Shown piece after piece: positions 9,332-17,608 of a stretch of DNA of 64,000 bases. Location of the stretch: NCBI RefSeq assembly GCF_001542855.1, contig NZ_LNBY01000012.1, positions 124,001 to 188,000 on the forward strand. Direction: 5' to 3'. Every line of letters starts with the position of its first letter. Positions within the stretch are counted from its first letter, which is position 1. Under the pieces are notes generated by a model. It had not been told where the DNA came from, did not search any database, and worked only from the letters and a program-made list of their open reading frames with translations. Made by a program: the position numbers and the translations under genes. The stretch comes from Erythrobacter sp. AP23. Its GTDB lineage: Bacteria; Pseudomonadota; Alphaproteobacteria; Sphingomonadales; Sphingomonadaceae.

Positions 9332-9606
9332 GCGAGCTGCGCAAGAGTATCGAAGTGGTCAACCAGCGCGGGCTGCACGCGCGGGCGAGCGCGAAATTCG
9401 TCAATGCCGTTTCCGAATTGCCGAACGGCTGCACCGTTCGCGTGGCCAAGGGCGAGAACGAGGCCGCGGGCGGCTCGATCCTCGGCCTGATGATGCTGGG
9501 CGCGGCCAAGGGCGATACGATCGACCTGATCGTGGCGGGCGAAAACGCCGATACGGTGATGGCCGAGCTTTCCGCCATGGTCGAGGACGGCTTCGGAGAG
9601 CCGTGA
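9328..9606 (+). CDS. ptsH: Phosphocarrier protein HPr
   Basis: 92 residues starting at TTG 9328, which overlaps the preceding stop codon; no ATG or GTG would give a complete HPr. Catalytic His17 in QRGLHARAS receives phosphate from enzyme I, and Ser50 in AAGGSILGLMM is the HprK target (equivalent of Ser46). Together with hprK and EIIA it forms an incomplete PTS; enzyme I is not in this window. The rare TTG start may keep its translation coupled to and below that of EIIA. Confidence 0.94.
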   Translation: MSELRKSIEVVNQRGLHARASAKFVNAVSELPNGCTVRVAKGENEAAGGSILGLMMLGAAKGDTIDLIVAGENADTVMAELSAMVEDGFGEP

Positions 9607-9607
9607 G

Positions 9608-10417
9608 ATGACCCGCGAACGCCGGGTCATAACCGGATTTTCCAATCCCACGGTCAAGGCCTTGCGCGCGCTGCGCGAGAAGAAACACCGCAAGGCTGCG
9701 GGCAAATTCCTCGTCGAGGGTCTGCGGCTGCTGACCGATGCGCGCGAATGCGGCCATGTGCCCGAAATGCTGGTCCTGGCCGACCGGCGCGATCCGCATC
9801 CGCTGCTGACAAGGCTGGAAGAGGCCGTCGAGGCGAACGGCGGCGAGATCATCGAAACCACGCCCGACATCCTCGCCAAGATTACCGGCAAGGACAATCC
9901 GCAGGCGGTGGCGGGCGTCTTCGCGGAATTCGACACGTCGCTCGCCGCGCTCGACCGGAGCAGCGCGGATATCTGGCTGGTCGCGCAGGCGCTGCGCGAT
10001 CCGGGTAACCTCGGCACCATGCTGCGTACCGGCGACGCCATCGGCGCGGGCGGACTTATCCTGATCGACGACTGCGCGGATCCCTTCAGCGTGGAGGCGG
10101 TGCGCGCCAGCATGGGCGCACTGTTCACACAGAGAATCGCGCGCGCAAGGTGGGACGAGTTCGAGACTTGGCTACGTCGAGAGGAAGGGCAGCTCGTCGC
10201 AGCATCCCTGCGCGATGCGCAGCCCTATCGCGGCGCACCCTATGCCGCGCCCTGCTTCGTCATGGTCGGCAACGAAAGCCGCGGCCTGCCCGAGGCCTAT
10301 GAAATGGCCTGCGACCTGCGCGTCACAATGCCGATGAAAGGCCGCGCGGACAGCCTCAATGCAGCCGTGGCGGCGGCGGTCTTGGGATATGAGGTGCTGC
10401 ACGCACTGGACGGCTGA
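9608..10417 (+). CDS. TrmH/SpoU-family RNA 2'-O-methyltransferase
   Basis: 269 residues starting one base after the HPr stop. N-terminal RNA-binding substrate domain (about 8-85: NPTVKALRALREKKHRKA, FLVEG) and a SPOUT knot domain with RDPGNLGTMLRTGDAIGA, FVMVGNESRGL and MPMKGRADSLNAAVAAAV, the three SpoU motifs. It probably methylates a ribose in 23S rRNA (RlmB/TsnR type); the exact nucleotide cannot be read from sequence. It converges on the LOV response regulator gene with a 19-base gap. Confidence 0.9.
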   Translation: MTRERRVITGFSNPTVKALRALREKKHRKAAGKFLVEGLRLLTDARECGHVPEMLVLADRRDPHPLLTRLEEAVEANGGEIIETTPDILAKITGKDNPQAVAGVFAEFDTSLAALDRSSADIWLVAQALRDPGNLGTMLRTGDAIGAGGLILIDDCADPFSVEAVRASMGALFTQRIARARWDEFETWLRREEGQLVAASLRDAQPYRGAPYAAPCFVMVGNESRGLPEAYEMACDLRVTMPMKGRADSLNAAVAAAVLGYEVLHALDG

Positions 10418-10436
10418 ACGGCTCGTCCCGCCTCGC

Positions 10437-10799
10437 CTAGGCAGGCTCGCAGCTTCGACGCAGCCCGAGAATACGCTCCACCACGGCTTCCGCATCCATG
10501 GGCTTGGCCAGGATCGGCGCCGCAAGATCGCGCAGCGCCTCGCCCGCGCGGTCGAGATCGCCTGTATGAAGTACGAAAGGAACGTCGCGCTTGCGCAGTT
10601 CCTGCGCTACCGGTTCGCAGGTTTCGCCCTGACCGAGGTTCACGTCGAGCACCGCTCCATCGACGGCATGTCGATCCAACGCGGTGAAGGCCTCGCTGCA
10701 CGATACCGCCACGACCGCTTGCACCCCGGAATCCTCGAAGGCGAATTGCAGGTCCATGGCGATGAAGGGCTCGTCTTCCAGTATGAGAATCGTCTTCAT
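10437..10799 (-). CDS. Stand-alone response regulator receiver (LovR-like)
   Basis: 120 residues, receiver domain only: acidic residues in ILEDEPF, phospho-acceptor Asp52 in GAVLDVNLG, HTGD and AKPMD with the conserved lysine. No output domain. Its ATG overlaps the stop codon of the LOV kinase gene (ATGA), so the two are a cognate, coupled pair. In Caulobacter and Erythrobacter, LOV-kinase partners of this kind (LovR) act as phosphate sinks that quiet the general stress response; that role is inferred by analogy. An upstream in-frame extension lies inside the kinase gene and is not part of the protein. Confidence 0.88.
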   Translation of the reverse strand: MKTILILEDEPFIAMDLQFAFEDSGVQAVVAVSCSEAFTALDRHAVDGAVLDVNLGQGETCEPVAQELRKRDVPFVLHTGDLDRAGEALRDLAAPILAKPMDAEAVVERILGLRRSCEPA

Positions 10800-11869
10800 G
10801 ACCTCAGCGCCAGCGAGATGCGTGCTCGCAGGCCGTCCCCCTCCCAAATTCGATCCAGCGTCCCGCGCGAAAAGGCCAGCAGTCGATCGGCAATGTCGAA
10901 TCCGGTGCCGGTCGGCTCGGGCTTGGCGGTGATTGGCGGCCCGCCTTTCTCCTTCCAGTCGATGACCAGCGATTGCCGGCCATGCCGGTCTTCCTCGTGG
11001 TGCCACGATACGGTGACGGTGCCCTCGCGGTTGGAAAGCGCTCCGTATTTGGAGGCATTGGTGGCGAGCTCGTGCAGCGTCAAGCCGATGGCCGAGACCG
11101 CATTGGGTTCGGTCCTCGCACCATTGCCCTCGAAGACGATGCGGTCGCCTTCGGGATCATAGGGCGAGAGCACCGAGCGGATCGCCTGACCCACCTCGAT
11201 CGTCCCGAAGGCCGCCTCGTCGAGTGTCGGCTCGTAGGCGCGACCGAGCGCCTGGATGCGTTCGTTGATTTTGCCCGAAACCGGGCGCGCATCCATCGCC
11301 CGCCCGGTGATGTTCACGATGCCGCCAATGACCGCGAATACATTCTTCAGACGGTGCGACACCTCGCGCGCCATGGCCTTGGCATGTCTTTCCTCGGCCC
11401 GGGCAAGGTGAATATCGGTCACGTCCCATTGGCTGCCGAAGAAATAGCGCAGCTCCCCCTCGTCATCGTAAATCGGACCGAGGTGTAGCGCATTCCAGAA
11501 TGTGGAGCCGTCCTTGCGATAATTGAGCAGCTCGACGACCAGCACTTCCTCCGAGCGGATCGCCTCGCGAATCTTGGCAACCTGTTTCTGGCTGGTCTTC
11601 GGGCCCTGCAGGAACCGGCAATTGCGTCCGACGACTTCTTCCTGCCGGTAGCCGGTAAGCCGTTCGAATGCCTTGTTGCAGAAGATGATCGGGTCGTCTT
11701 CCAACCGCGGATCGGTCAGGCACACCGCCATGCGGGTCTGAGCCATCGCCTGCTCGAACAGCAGGCCGGACGCGCCGGAGAAATTGTCCGTCTCCGCACT
11801 GAAGGGCTTGGCCACATGTTGGGCCTGTTCGAACGTATCGCGCGTTCCATCGCCGTCACCGCGATGCAT
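10796..11869 (-). CDS. Blue-light LOV-domain sensor histidine kinase (HWE/HisKA_2 class)
   Basis: 357 residues, no membrane span, so a soluble sensor. A short N-terminal helix precedes a LOV domain (about 40-155) with the photoactive motif GRNCRFLQ at 81-88 (Cys84 forms the flavin adduct), the YRKDGSTFWN strand and Gln147 in FFGSQWDVTD, the glutamine that relays flavin state. The kinase part has SHRLKN with His172 and N-box LHELATNASKYGALS, the signature of the HWE/HisKA_2 group. Layout and length match the LOV-kinases EL346/EL368 of Erythrobacter litoralis. A receiver protein follows in the same transcript; phyR, nepR and ecfG are not in the window. Confidence 0.93.
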   Translation of the reverse strand: MHRGDGDGTRDTFEQAQHVAKPFSAETDNFSGASGLLFEQAMAQTRMAVCLTDPRLEDDPIIFCNKAFERLTGYRQEEVVGRNCRFLQGPKTSQKQVAKIREAIRSEEVLVVELLNYRKDGSTFWNALHLGPIYDDEGELRYFFGSQWDVTDIHLARAEERHAKAMAREVSHRLKNVFAVIGGIVNITGRAMDARPVSGKINERIQALGRAYEPTLDEAAFGTIEVGQAIRSVLSPYDPEGDRIVFEGNGARTEPNAVSAIGLTLHELATNASKYGALSNREGTVTVSWHHEEDRHGRQSLVIDWKEKGGPPITAKPEPTGTGFDIADRLLAFSRGTLDRIWEGDGLRARISLALRS

Positions 11870-11982
11870 GAAGTGGTTTCCTGCTGCTACCTACTGCCAA
11901 TGATTGTCATGCCGGTGCACGCAATCCGTCGAGGTAGAAACGCGGCTATCCCAGAGAAGGTCCCGGCCATTTTTTCCGCTTT

Positions 11983-13446
11983 TTATTCAGCGGCTTCGCG
12001 ACCTTCCTTGCGAGCGTCCTCGATCTGCGCAGCATCTTCGGCGTTGTAGCGCGGGGTGGCTTCGACCAGCGGGACGTCGGGAATCTCGGTCTTGCCGATT
12101 TCGATGCCCTTCTCAGCCATACGCCGACCAGACGAAAGGACATTGCGCTCGAAGCTTCCGACAAACTTGTTGTAATTGTTAACCGCGGATTCGAGACCGC
12201 CACCAACACGCTTTAGGTGCTCGGACGCGGCACGCAGACGATCGTAAAGCTCGGCCCCCATCGCACCAATCGCGCGCGCTTCATCTGCCATTTTGTCCTG
12301 CCGCCAGACCTGCGCCACGGTGCGCGCGATGGCGACGAGATTGGTCGGGGTCGCCAGCAGCACCTTGTTGCGGAAGGCGAAATCCCACAATTTGGGATCG
12401 TGTTCGAGCGCGGCGGCGACGAAATGCTCGCCCGGCACGAACATCACCACATAGTCGGGCGTGTCGTCGAACTGGCTCTGGTAGCTCTTCGAACCGAGCG
12501 TCTGGACATGAGTGCGCATCGATTTCGCGTGCAGGTCGAGATGGCGCACGCGCTCGCCCTCGTCATCGGCCTCGAAGGCGGCCTGATAGGCGTTCAATGA
12601 CACCTTGGCGTCGATCACGAGGCGTTTCTGCCCCGGCACATGGACCACCGCATCGGGACGCAGGCGGCCTTCCTCGGTATCGATCGCGTGTTCGAGATTG
12701 AAATCGGTGTGCTCTGACAATCCGCATTGCTCGAGCACGTTCTGCAACGCCCGTTCGCCCCACCGCCCGCGTGCCTTGGGGGCATTGGTCAAGCTGTTGC
12801 CGAGCCGCTGTGCTTCGCGCCGGACCTCTTCCTGCCCCCGCTGCATCTCGGTGATCTGCTGGTAGAGCCGCCCGAAGGCATCGGTGCGTTTCTCTTCGAG
12901 CGCGGCGACCTGCTTCTCATAGGCTTCGAGCCGCTTGCCGACCGGATCGAGCAGCGCCTTGAGCTTCTCCTCGCTGGCCTTTTCCGAATGGCCGAGCCGT
13001 TCGTTGGCGCGTTCGAGAAAGGCCTCCTGCGCCTTGGTCAGCACCGCCGAGCCCGTGTTTTGGAATTCCTTAAGCAGCTCCTCGCGCGCTTCGATCAGCA
13101 GGCGTTTCTGCTCGTCGAAATTGGCGGTCTTTTCCTTGAGCGTGGCGAGTTCTGCGGTGAGCGCACCATTGCTGCGGCGCAGTTCGTCCAGCGCCGCTTC
13201 ATGGGTCTTGCGCGTCTCGCGCAACTCCGCATCGAGCGCATCGGCGCGGTCGGCGCGCACGCTGGCATTCTCGAGCTCGACGATCGCCTGGCGGAACTTC
13301 TCGTCGAGCTCCTTGGCACGCACCTCGCTCTCGCCGTGCCGCGCCTGCCAGTGGGCAACCGGACGCGAACCGACAAACCAGCCGGCCAGCCCCCCCACAA
13401 GGAGGCCGCCGAACAATGCGATGAGAACGAAAATCATGGGATCCAT
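11983..13446 (-). CDS. rmuC: DNA recombination protein RmuC
   Basis: 487 residues: N-terminal membrane anchor (about 5-27), a long charged coiled coil (about 38-200), and the RmuC nuclease-like domain (PD-(D/E)XK fold) with GRWGERALQNVLE, HVPGQKRLVIDAKVSLNAY and the VMFVPGE stretch. RmuC limits inversions at short inverted repeats in E. coli, probably by acting on DNA structures during recombination; biochemical activity is not proven. A second start at the fourth codon (M-I-F-V) is possible. A palindromic repeat element separates it from def. Confidence 0.93.
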   Translation of the reverse strand: MDPMIFVLIALFGGLLVGGLAGWFVGSRPVAHWQARHGESEVRAKELDEKFRQAIVELENASVRADRADALDAELRETRKTHEAALDELRRSNGALTAELATLKEKTANFDEQKRLLIEAREELLKEFQNTGSAVLTKAQEAFLERANERLGHSEKASEEKLKALLDPVGKRLEAYEKQVAALEEKRTDAFGRLYQQITEMQRGQEEVRREAQRLGNSLTNAPKARGRWGERALQNVLEQCGLSEHTDFNLEHAIDTEEGRLRPDAVVHVPGQKRLVIDAKVSLNAYQAAFEADDEGERVRHLDLHAKSMRTHVQTLGSKSYQSQFDDTPDYVVMFVPGEHFVAAALEHDPKLWDFAFRNKVLLATPTNLVAIARTVAQVWRQDKMADEARAIGAMGAELYDRLRAASEHLKRVGGGLESAVNNYNKFVGSFERNVLSSGRRMAEKGIEIGKTEIPDVPLVEATPRYNAEDAAQIEDARKEGREAAE

Positions 13447-13512
13447 TCGCGCACTCTATGCGGAACGGACGGGGAACGCCAGATGCACTCCACTACATTC
13501 AACACCTACGTC

Positions 13513-13592
13513 GCCCCTGCGCAGGCAGGGGCCCAACTGACGTCGCGAATGGAAGCTAACTTAGCTGGATCCCCGCCTTCGCGGGGATGACG
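13513..13592. repeat. Paired palindromic intergenic repeat (copy A)
   Basis: Two hairpins lie in the 170-base gap between def and rmuC. The first has arms GCCCCTG (13513-13519) and CAGGGGC (13526-13532); the second has arms ATCCCCGC (13569-13576) and GCGGGGAT (13581-13588) around a CTTC loop. The second unit, flanked by CTGG and TGACG, is the same family as the units at 16345-16428. Confidence 0.85.
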
Positions 13593-13616
13593 CAAGGAGT
13601 TGGGAGGTGTGAGTGT

Positions 13617-14189
13617 CTACGCCGCTTCGCGCAGCTTTTTGAGCTTCTTCAGCGCCATATTGCGCTTGAGGCGCGAGAGGTGGTCGATGAAGAGGATGCC
13701 TTCGAGGTGGTCCATCTCGTGCTGGAGGCAGGTGGCCATCAGCCCGTCGAGGTCTTCCTCGTGGGTCTCGCCCTCGAGATCCTGGTAGCGCACGCGGCAG
13801 GTCGCCGGGCGATCGACATCGGCAAAGATGTCGGGGACCGAGAGGCAGCCTTCCTGATACGTCGCCAATTCTTCCGCCGGATCGAGAATTTCCGGATTGA
13901 TGAAGACGCGCGGTTCCTTCTTCACCGGATAGTGGACGTGCTCGTGGCCGTCGTGATTGCACGGTTCGGGCTCGGCGTCGGTATCCTCGGGCTGGAGGTC
14001 GATCACCAGCACGCGCTTGGGCACGCCGACCTGAATCGCGGCAAGGCCGATGCCGGGCGCGGCATACATGGTTTCGAACATGTCGGAGACGAGGGTGTTC
14101 AATTCGTCCCCGAATTCGTCGGGTTCGACCTTCGTCGACACGGTCTTGAGCCGGGGGTCCGGCACTTCAAGGATTTCACGGATAGCCAT
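13617..14189 (-). CDS. def: Peptide deformylase
   Basis: 190 residues. Removes the formyl group from N-terminal methionine of new proteins. All three metal/catalytic motifs are intact: GIGLAAIQ (46-53), EGCLS (113-117, Cys115 ligand) and QHEMDH (156-161, His157, Glu158, His161). Between motifs 1 and 2 there is an acidic, histidine-rich insertion (about 68-88, containing CNHDGHEHVHYP) that standard bacterial deformylases lack. fmt, which creates the substrate, is encoded on the opposite strand 1.2 kb away. Likely co-transcribed downstream of recR and the GNAT gene. Confidence 0.95.
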   Translation of the reverse strand: MAIREILEVPDPRLKTVSTKVEPDEFGDELNTLVSDMFETMYAAPGIGLAAIQVGVPKRVLVIDLQPEDTDAEPEPCNHDGHEHVHYPVKKEPRVFINPEILDPAEELATYQEGCLSVPDIFADVDRPATCRVRYQDLEGETHEEDLDGLMATCLQHEMDHLEGILFIDHLSRLKRNMALKKLKKLREAA

Positions 14190-14238
14190 GGGGCCCAGAT
14201 AGGCGTGGACGCCTTAGAGTTCAACGTAATTGGCGTAT

Positions 14239-14694
14239 CTACCTTACTCCACTGCACCACTCATAATGGGCACGAAAATGCGCCGCTGAAGGATGCTTTA
14301 CTTCCCTAAGAAGCCGGAAGCCCTCGTGTTCGTAAAAGTTTCTGGCTCGCCGATTGCGACTGTCCGTCCACAAGGCGATGCGATCCGGCATCAGCTCTTT
14401 CGCCAATTGAAGTAACGCAGTCCCGATCCCTTCACGTTGCCGCTCGGGAGCGACGAATATCTGCGCAAGCACATTTGCCCCTACATCGCAGGCAAGAAAC
14501 GCGATAATCCGGTTGTCTGCTCGCACAACGCGTAAATCCCATCTATCGGGCCAGTGTTCGCGCAGCTTGGCTAAGAGATCGGTCTCGCTGTCCTCCTTCT
14601 CGTAACGGATACCGGTTGACGTGATGCTAGCCCGCCACATTCTCGCGATGGAGGGCAGATACTCTTCCTTTGTGAGTTCGACGTTCACCGGCAT
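14239..14694 (-). CDS. GNAT-family N-acetyltransferase
   Basis: 151 residues. The acetyl-CoA-binding signature QIFVAPERQREGIGTALLQ (motif A) and the RRARNFYEHEGFRLL (motif B) region are clear. The substrate is not identifiable. ATG 14694 overlaps the recR stop codon by one base (TGATG), so its translation is probably coupled to recR; the longer open frame reaching into recR is a read-through of recR DNA and was rejected. def follows 49 bases downstream. Confidence 0.85.
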   Translation of the reverse strand: MPVNVELTKEEYLPSIARMWRASITSTGIRYEKEDSETDLLAKLREHWPDRWDLRVVRADNRIIAFLACDVGANVLAQIFVAPERQREGIGTALLQLAKELMPDRIALWTDSRNRRARNFYEHEGFRLLREVKHPSAAHFRAHYEWCSGVR

Positions 14695-15290
14695 CAACCC
14701 ACCGGCCTTCTTGCCCGCAACGCCTGCGCGAGCGTGCCCTCGTCCAGGTAATCCAGCTCGCCGCCAACCGGCAGGCCATGGGCGAGCTGCGTGATCCGCA
14801 CCGGGTGCTCCTCGAGCCGCTCGGCGAGGTAGTGCGCGGTGGTCTGGCCTTCGAGCGTCGCGTTCATCGCGAGGACGATCTCGTCCACTCCGCCTTCTTC
14901 CACCCGCGCCATCAGCGATGCGATATTGAGATCCTCCGGCCGCACACCGTCGAGCGCGGACAGCTTGCCGCCGAGCACGTGATACTTGCCGGTGAACAGC
15001 TTCGCCCGGTCGAGCGCCCACAGGTCGGCCACGTCCTCGACCACGCAAAGCGATTTGGTGTCGCGGCGCGGATCGGCGCAGATGCCGCAGGGGTTGGTGG
15101 TGTCGACATTGCCGCAGGTGTCGCATTCGACCAGCGCCTCGCCCACCGTCGCTAGCGCCTCGAGCAGCGCGGGCAGCGCGCTTTCGCGGCGTTTGACCAG
15201 CCACAGCACCGCGCGTCGCGCCGAACGCGGGCCGAGGCCGGGCAGGCGGGCGAGCGCTGCTGCGAGGGTTTCTATTTCCTGTGAAGCCAA
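14694..15290 (-). CDS. recR: Recombination mediator protein RecR
   Basis: 198 residues, normal length. Helix-hairpin-helix ([14 protein letters not shown], about 13-26), C4 zinc finger ([18 protein letters not shown], about 56-73), Toprim domain (about 78-175) and a C-terminal hydrophobic patch with [10 protein letters not shown]. Works with RecO to load RecA on gapped DNA. It is the first gene of a recR-GNAT-def run on the minus strand and is divergent from fmt, with a repeat element between them. Confidence 0.96.
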   Translation of the reverse strand: MASQEIETLAAALARLPGLGPRSARRAVLWLVKRRESALPALLEALATVGEALVECDTCGNVDTTNPCGICADPRRDTKSLCVVEDVADLWALDRAKLFTGKYHVLGGKLSALDGVRPEDLNIASLMARVEEGGVDEIVLAMNATLEGQTTAHYLAERLEEHPVRITQLAHGLPVGGELDYLDEGTLAQALRARRPVG

Positions 15291-15307
15291 GCGCCTTCTT
15301 CCCTTTT

Positions 15308-15399
15308 CCGTTCGCCCCGAGCTTGTCGAAGGGCCGCACTTCTCTTTAAAGGCAGCGCTAGAAGAAAGGGCAGGGCTTCGACAAGCTCAGCCCGAACGG
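15308..15399. repeat. Long imperfect inverted repeat between recR and fmt
   Basis: Arms of about 28-32 bases: the left begins CCGTTCGCCCCGAGCTTGTC at 15308; the right, ending at 15399, reads as its reverse complement with a few changes (core CTTCGACAAGCTC). The CTTCGACAAGCTC core is a different repeat family from the CCCGC-CTTC-GCGGG units elsewhere. It lies immediately upstream of fmt and may form a long cruciform or RNA hairpin in the fmt leader. Confidence 0.8.
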
Positions 15400-15421
15400 A
15401 TTGAATTTCAAGGACCGATTT

Positions 15422-16330
15422 GTGCGCATTATCTTCATGGGTTCGCCCGATTTCGCGGTGCCGACGCTGCAGGCGCTGGTCGACGCGGCGCATGAGGTGG
15501 TGTGCGTCTATACCCAGCCGCCGCGCCCCGGCGGGCGACGCGGCAAGGAGCTGACGAAGACGCCGGTGCACCAGCGCGCGAGCGACCTCGGCATCGAGGT
15601 GCGGCATCCCAAATCGCTCAAGTCGGCCGAGGAGCAGGAGGCGTTCGCGGCGCTCGACGCCGATGTGGCGGTGGTTGCCGCCTATGGCCTCATCCTTCCG
15701 CAGGCGATCCTCGATGCGCCGAAGCACGGCTGCCTCAACGTCCACGCCTCGATCCTGCCGCACTGGCGCGGCGCGGCGCCGATCCATCGCGCGGTGATGG
15801 CGGGCGATCCGGTGACCGGCATCACGATCATGCAGATGGAAGCGGGGCTCGACACCGGCCCCATGCTCGCCACCGCGCGCACCCCGATCGAGAACAAGAC
15901 CACCGGCGAGCTGACCGAGGAACTGGCCGAAATAGGCGCCCAGCTGATGGTCGGCACGCTGATCGATTTCGGCGTGCTTCATCCGATGGAGCAGGACGAC
16001 GCCGAGGCGACCTATGCCGCCAAGATCGACAAGAGCGAGGCACGGATCGACTGGGACCGTCCGGCACAGGAGGTCGTGCGCCATATCCACGGCCTCTCGC
16101 CCTTCCCTGGCGCATGGTTCGAGCTTGGCGGCACCCGCGTGAAACTGCTGCGCGCGGAAATGGTCGAAGGCGCGGGCAATCCGGGCGAAGTGCTCGACGA
16201 CCGGCTGGCGATCGCCTGCAACGAGGGCGCGATCCGTCCGCTGGAACTGCAGCGCGCGGGCAAGCCCAAGATGGATCTCGCCACCTTCCTGCGCGGCAAT
16301 GCGGTCACGCAAGGAACTATCCTCTCGTGA
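15422..16330 (+). CDS. fmt: Methionyl-tRNA formyltransferase
   Basis: 302 residues from GTG 15422, preceded by AAGGA 7 bases upstream; a TTG at 15401 would add seven residues not found in the family, whose proteins begin like [15 protein letters not shown]. Formyl-transfer site: [20 protein letters not shown] (Asn, His and later Asp in GLDTGPML). Uses 10-formyl-THF to formylate initiator Met-tRNA. It is followed by a repeat element and truA on the same strand. Confidence 0.96.
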   Translation: MRIIFMGSPDFAVPTLQALVDAAHEVVCVYTQPPRPGGRRGKELTKTPVHQRASDLGIEVRHPKSLKSAEEQEAFAALDADVAVVAAYGLILPQAILDAPKHGCLNVHASILPHWRGAAPIHRAVMAGDPVTGITIMQMEAGLDTGPMLATARTPIENKTTGELTEELAEIGAQLMVGTLIDFGVLHPMEQDDAEATYAAKIDKSEARIDWDRPAQEVVRHIHGLSPFPGAWFELGGTRVKLLRAEMVEGAGNPGEVLDDRLAIACNEGAIRPLELQRAGKPKMDLATFLRGNAVTQGTILS

Positions 16331-16344
16331 CCGCCACCATGTTT

Positions 16345-16428
16345 CGTCACCCCCGCGAAGGCGGGGGTCCAGACAAGCCCTCGCGAGCCACGACCGTCGG
16401 CTGGATTCCCGCCTTCGCGGGAATGACG
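16345..16428. repeat. Paired palindromic intergenic repeat (copy B)
   Basis: Two inverted copies of one unit of about 28 bases in the fmt-truA gap. The first hairpin pairs ACCCCCGC (16349-16356) with GCGGGGGT (16361-16368), loop GAAG. The second pairs ATTCCCGC (16405-16412) with GCGGGAAT (16417-16424), loop CTTC. CGTCA and CCAG flank the first and CTGG and TGACG the second, so the two form a larger inverted repeat. Confidence 0.9.
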
Positions 16429-16451
16429 GGTGGGGGAGCTGATCTCCCTCG

Positions 16452-17210
16452 ATGACCCGCTTCGCTCTCACACTCGAATTCGACGGCACGCCATTCTACG
16501 GCCTCCAGCGCCAGAAGGACGGGCCGAGCGTGCAACAGGCGGTCGAGGAAGCCGCCTTCCGCGTGCTGGGCGAGGAGGTGCGCCTGCACAGCGCGGGGCG
16601 CACCGATACGGGCGTCCACGCACTCGCCATGCGCAGCCATTTCGACATCGAGAAGGTCATCAAGCCGTTCCGGCTGATGGAGGCGCTCAACGCGCACCTC
16701 CGACCCGATCCGATTGCCGTCACGCATTGCGAGACGGTGGCCGACGACTGGCACGCGCGCTTTTCCTGCACGGGTCGCGCCTATGTCTATCGCATCGCCA
16801 ATCGCCGCGCGCCGCTGACACTGGAGAAAAACCGGCTGTGGCAGGTGCCGCAGGAGCTCGATCACGAAGCCATGCACCGCGCGGCGCAGGCGCTGGTCGG
16901 TCTTCACGATTTCACCACCTTCCGCTCGGTCCATTGCCAGTCGGACAGCCCGTTGAAGACGCTCGACCGGCTCGATGTCGAACGCGAGGGCGACGAGGTA
17001 CGCATCCATGCCGAGGCGCGCAGCTTCCTGCATCACCAGGTCCGCAGCATGGTCGGCTGCCTCGCGCTGGTCGGCATGGGCCGATGGCGCGAGGAGCAGG
17101 TGGCCAAGGCGCTGGACGCGCGCGACCGGCAGGCGTTAGGCCTGAACGCGCCGCCCGAGGGGTTGTATTTTGTAGGCGCGACCTATCCCGCGCGCGATGG
17201 AGACGACTGA
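16452..17210 (+). CDS. truA: tRNA pseudouridine synthase A
   Basis: 252 residues. Modifies U38-U40 in the anticodon stem-loop of many tRNAs. Catalytic Asp is in [10 protein letters not shown] (about residue 52), and the second conserved block [11 protein letters not shown] is present. The stop codon overlaps the start of the next gene (TGATG). Confidence 0.96.
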   Translation: MTRFALTLEFDGTPFYGLQRQKDGPSVQQAVEEAAFRVLGEEVRLHSAGRTDTGVHALAMRSHFDIEKVIKPFRLMEALNAHLRPDPIAVTHCETVADDWHARFSCTGRAYVYRIANRRAPLTLEKNRLWQVPQELDHEAMHRAAQALVGLHDFTTFRSVHCQSDSPLKTLDRLDVEREGDEVRIHAEARSFLHHQVRSMVGCLALVGMGRWREEQVAKALDARDRQALGLNAPPEGLYFVGATYPARDGDD

Positions 17211-17608
17211 TGGCGAAATGGTATGCGATTCCCAAAACCTTGCGGATGACCGAACGCGAATATGAGGCCAATATCCGCGGCCTGAACATCCTGTTCGGTG
17301 CTGTGCTGGGATTCGTCCTCGCCGATGCGAGCGATCTGCCGCCCTGGGATTTCGCCCTCGTCCTGTTCATAAGTGCCAGCATCGTGATCAGTATTCTCTA
17401 CCTCGCCCACAGCCAGTATAGATTGTTCTACACCCTGCTCACGATCGCGGTGATCGCCGTGATGCCGATCGTGATGTTCGACCATTTCGGCCTTGCGCCT
17501 ATCCCGCAGCTCCAGCCTACACTCGCCGTGTGGGCTGCGATGGTTATGTTCGTGGAACTCGTCCCACGCGAACCGCACTCCCTGAACGACAAGGAACCGA
17601 CCCAATGA
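17210..17608 (+). CDS. Small integral membrane protein of unknown function
   Basis: 132 residues, with four likely membrane spans (about 22-40, 46-65, 74-92, 101-118) and a soluble N-terminus rich in charged residues (RMTEREYEANIRG). I recognise no family. Start and stop both overlap neighbours (TGATG with truA, ATGA with the MDR gene), so it is a real, translated link in a three-gene unit and not an ORF artefact. Confidence 0.75.
   Translation: MAKWYAIPKTLRMTEREYEANIRGLNILFGAVLGFVLADASDLPPWDFALVLFISASIVISILYLAHSQYRLFYTLLTIAVIAVMPIVMFDHFGLAPIPQLQPTLAVWAAMVMFVELVPREPHSLNDKEPTQ

Noticed and set aside
14695-15339. Upstream extension of the GNAT gene through recR
   Set aside because: The extension is recR DNA read in another frame; the GNAT domain begins at ATG 14694, which overlaps the recR stop.
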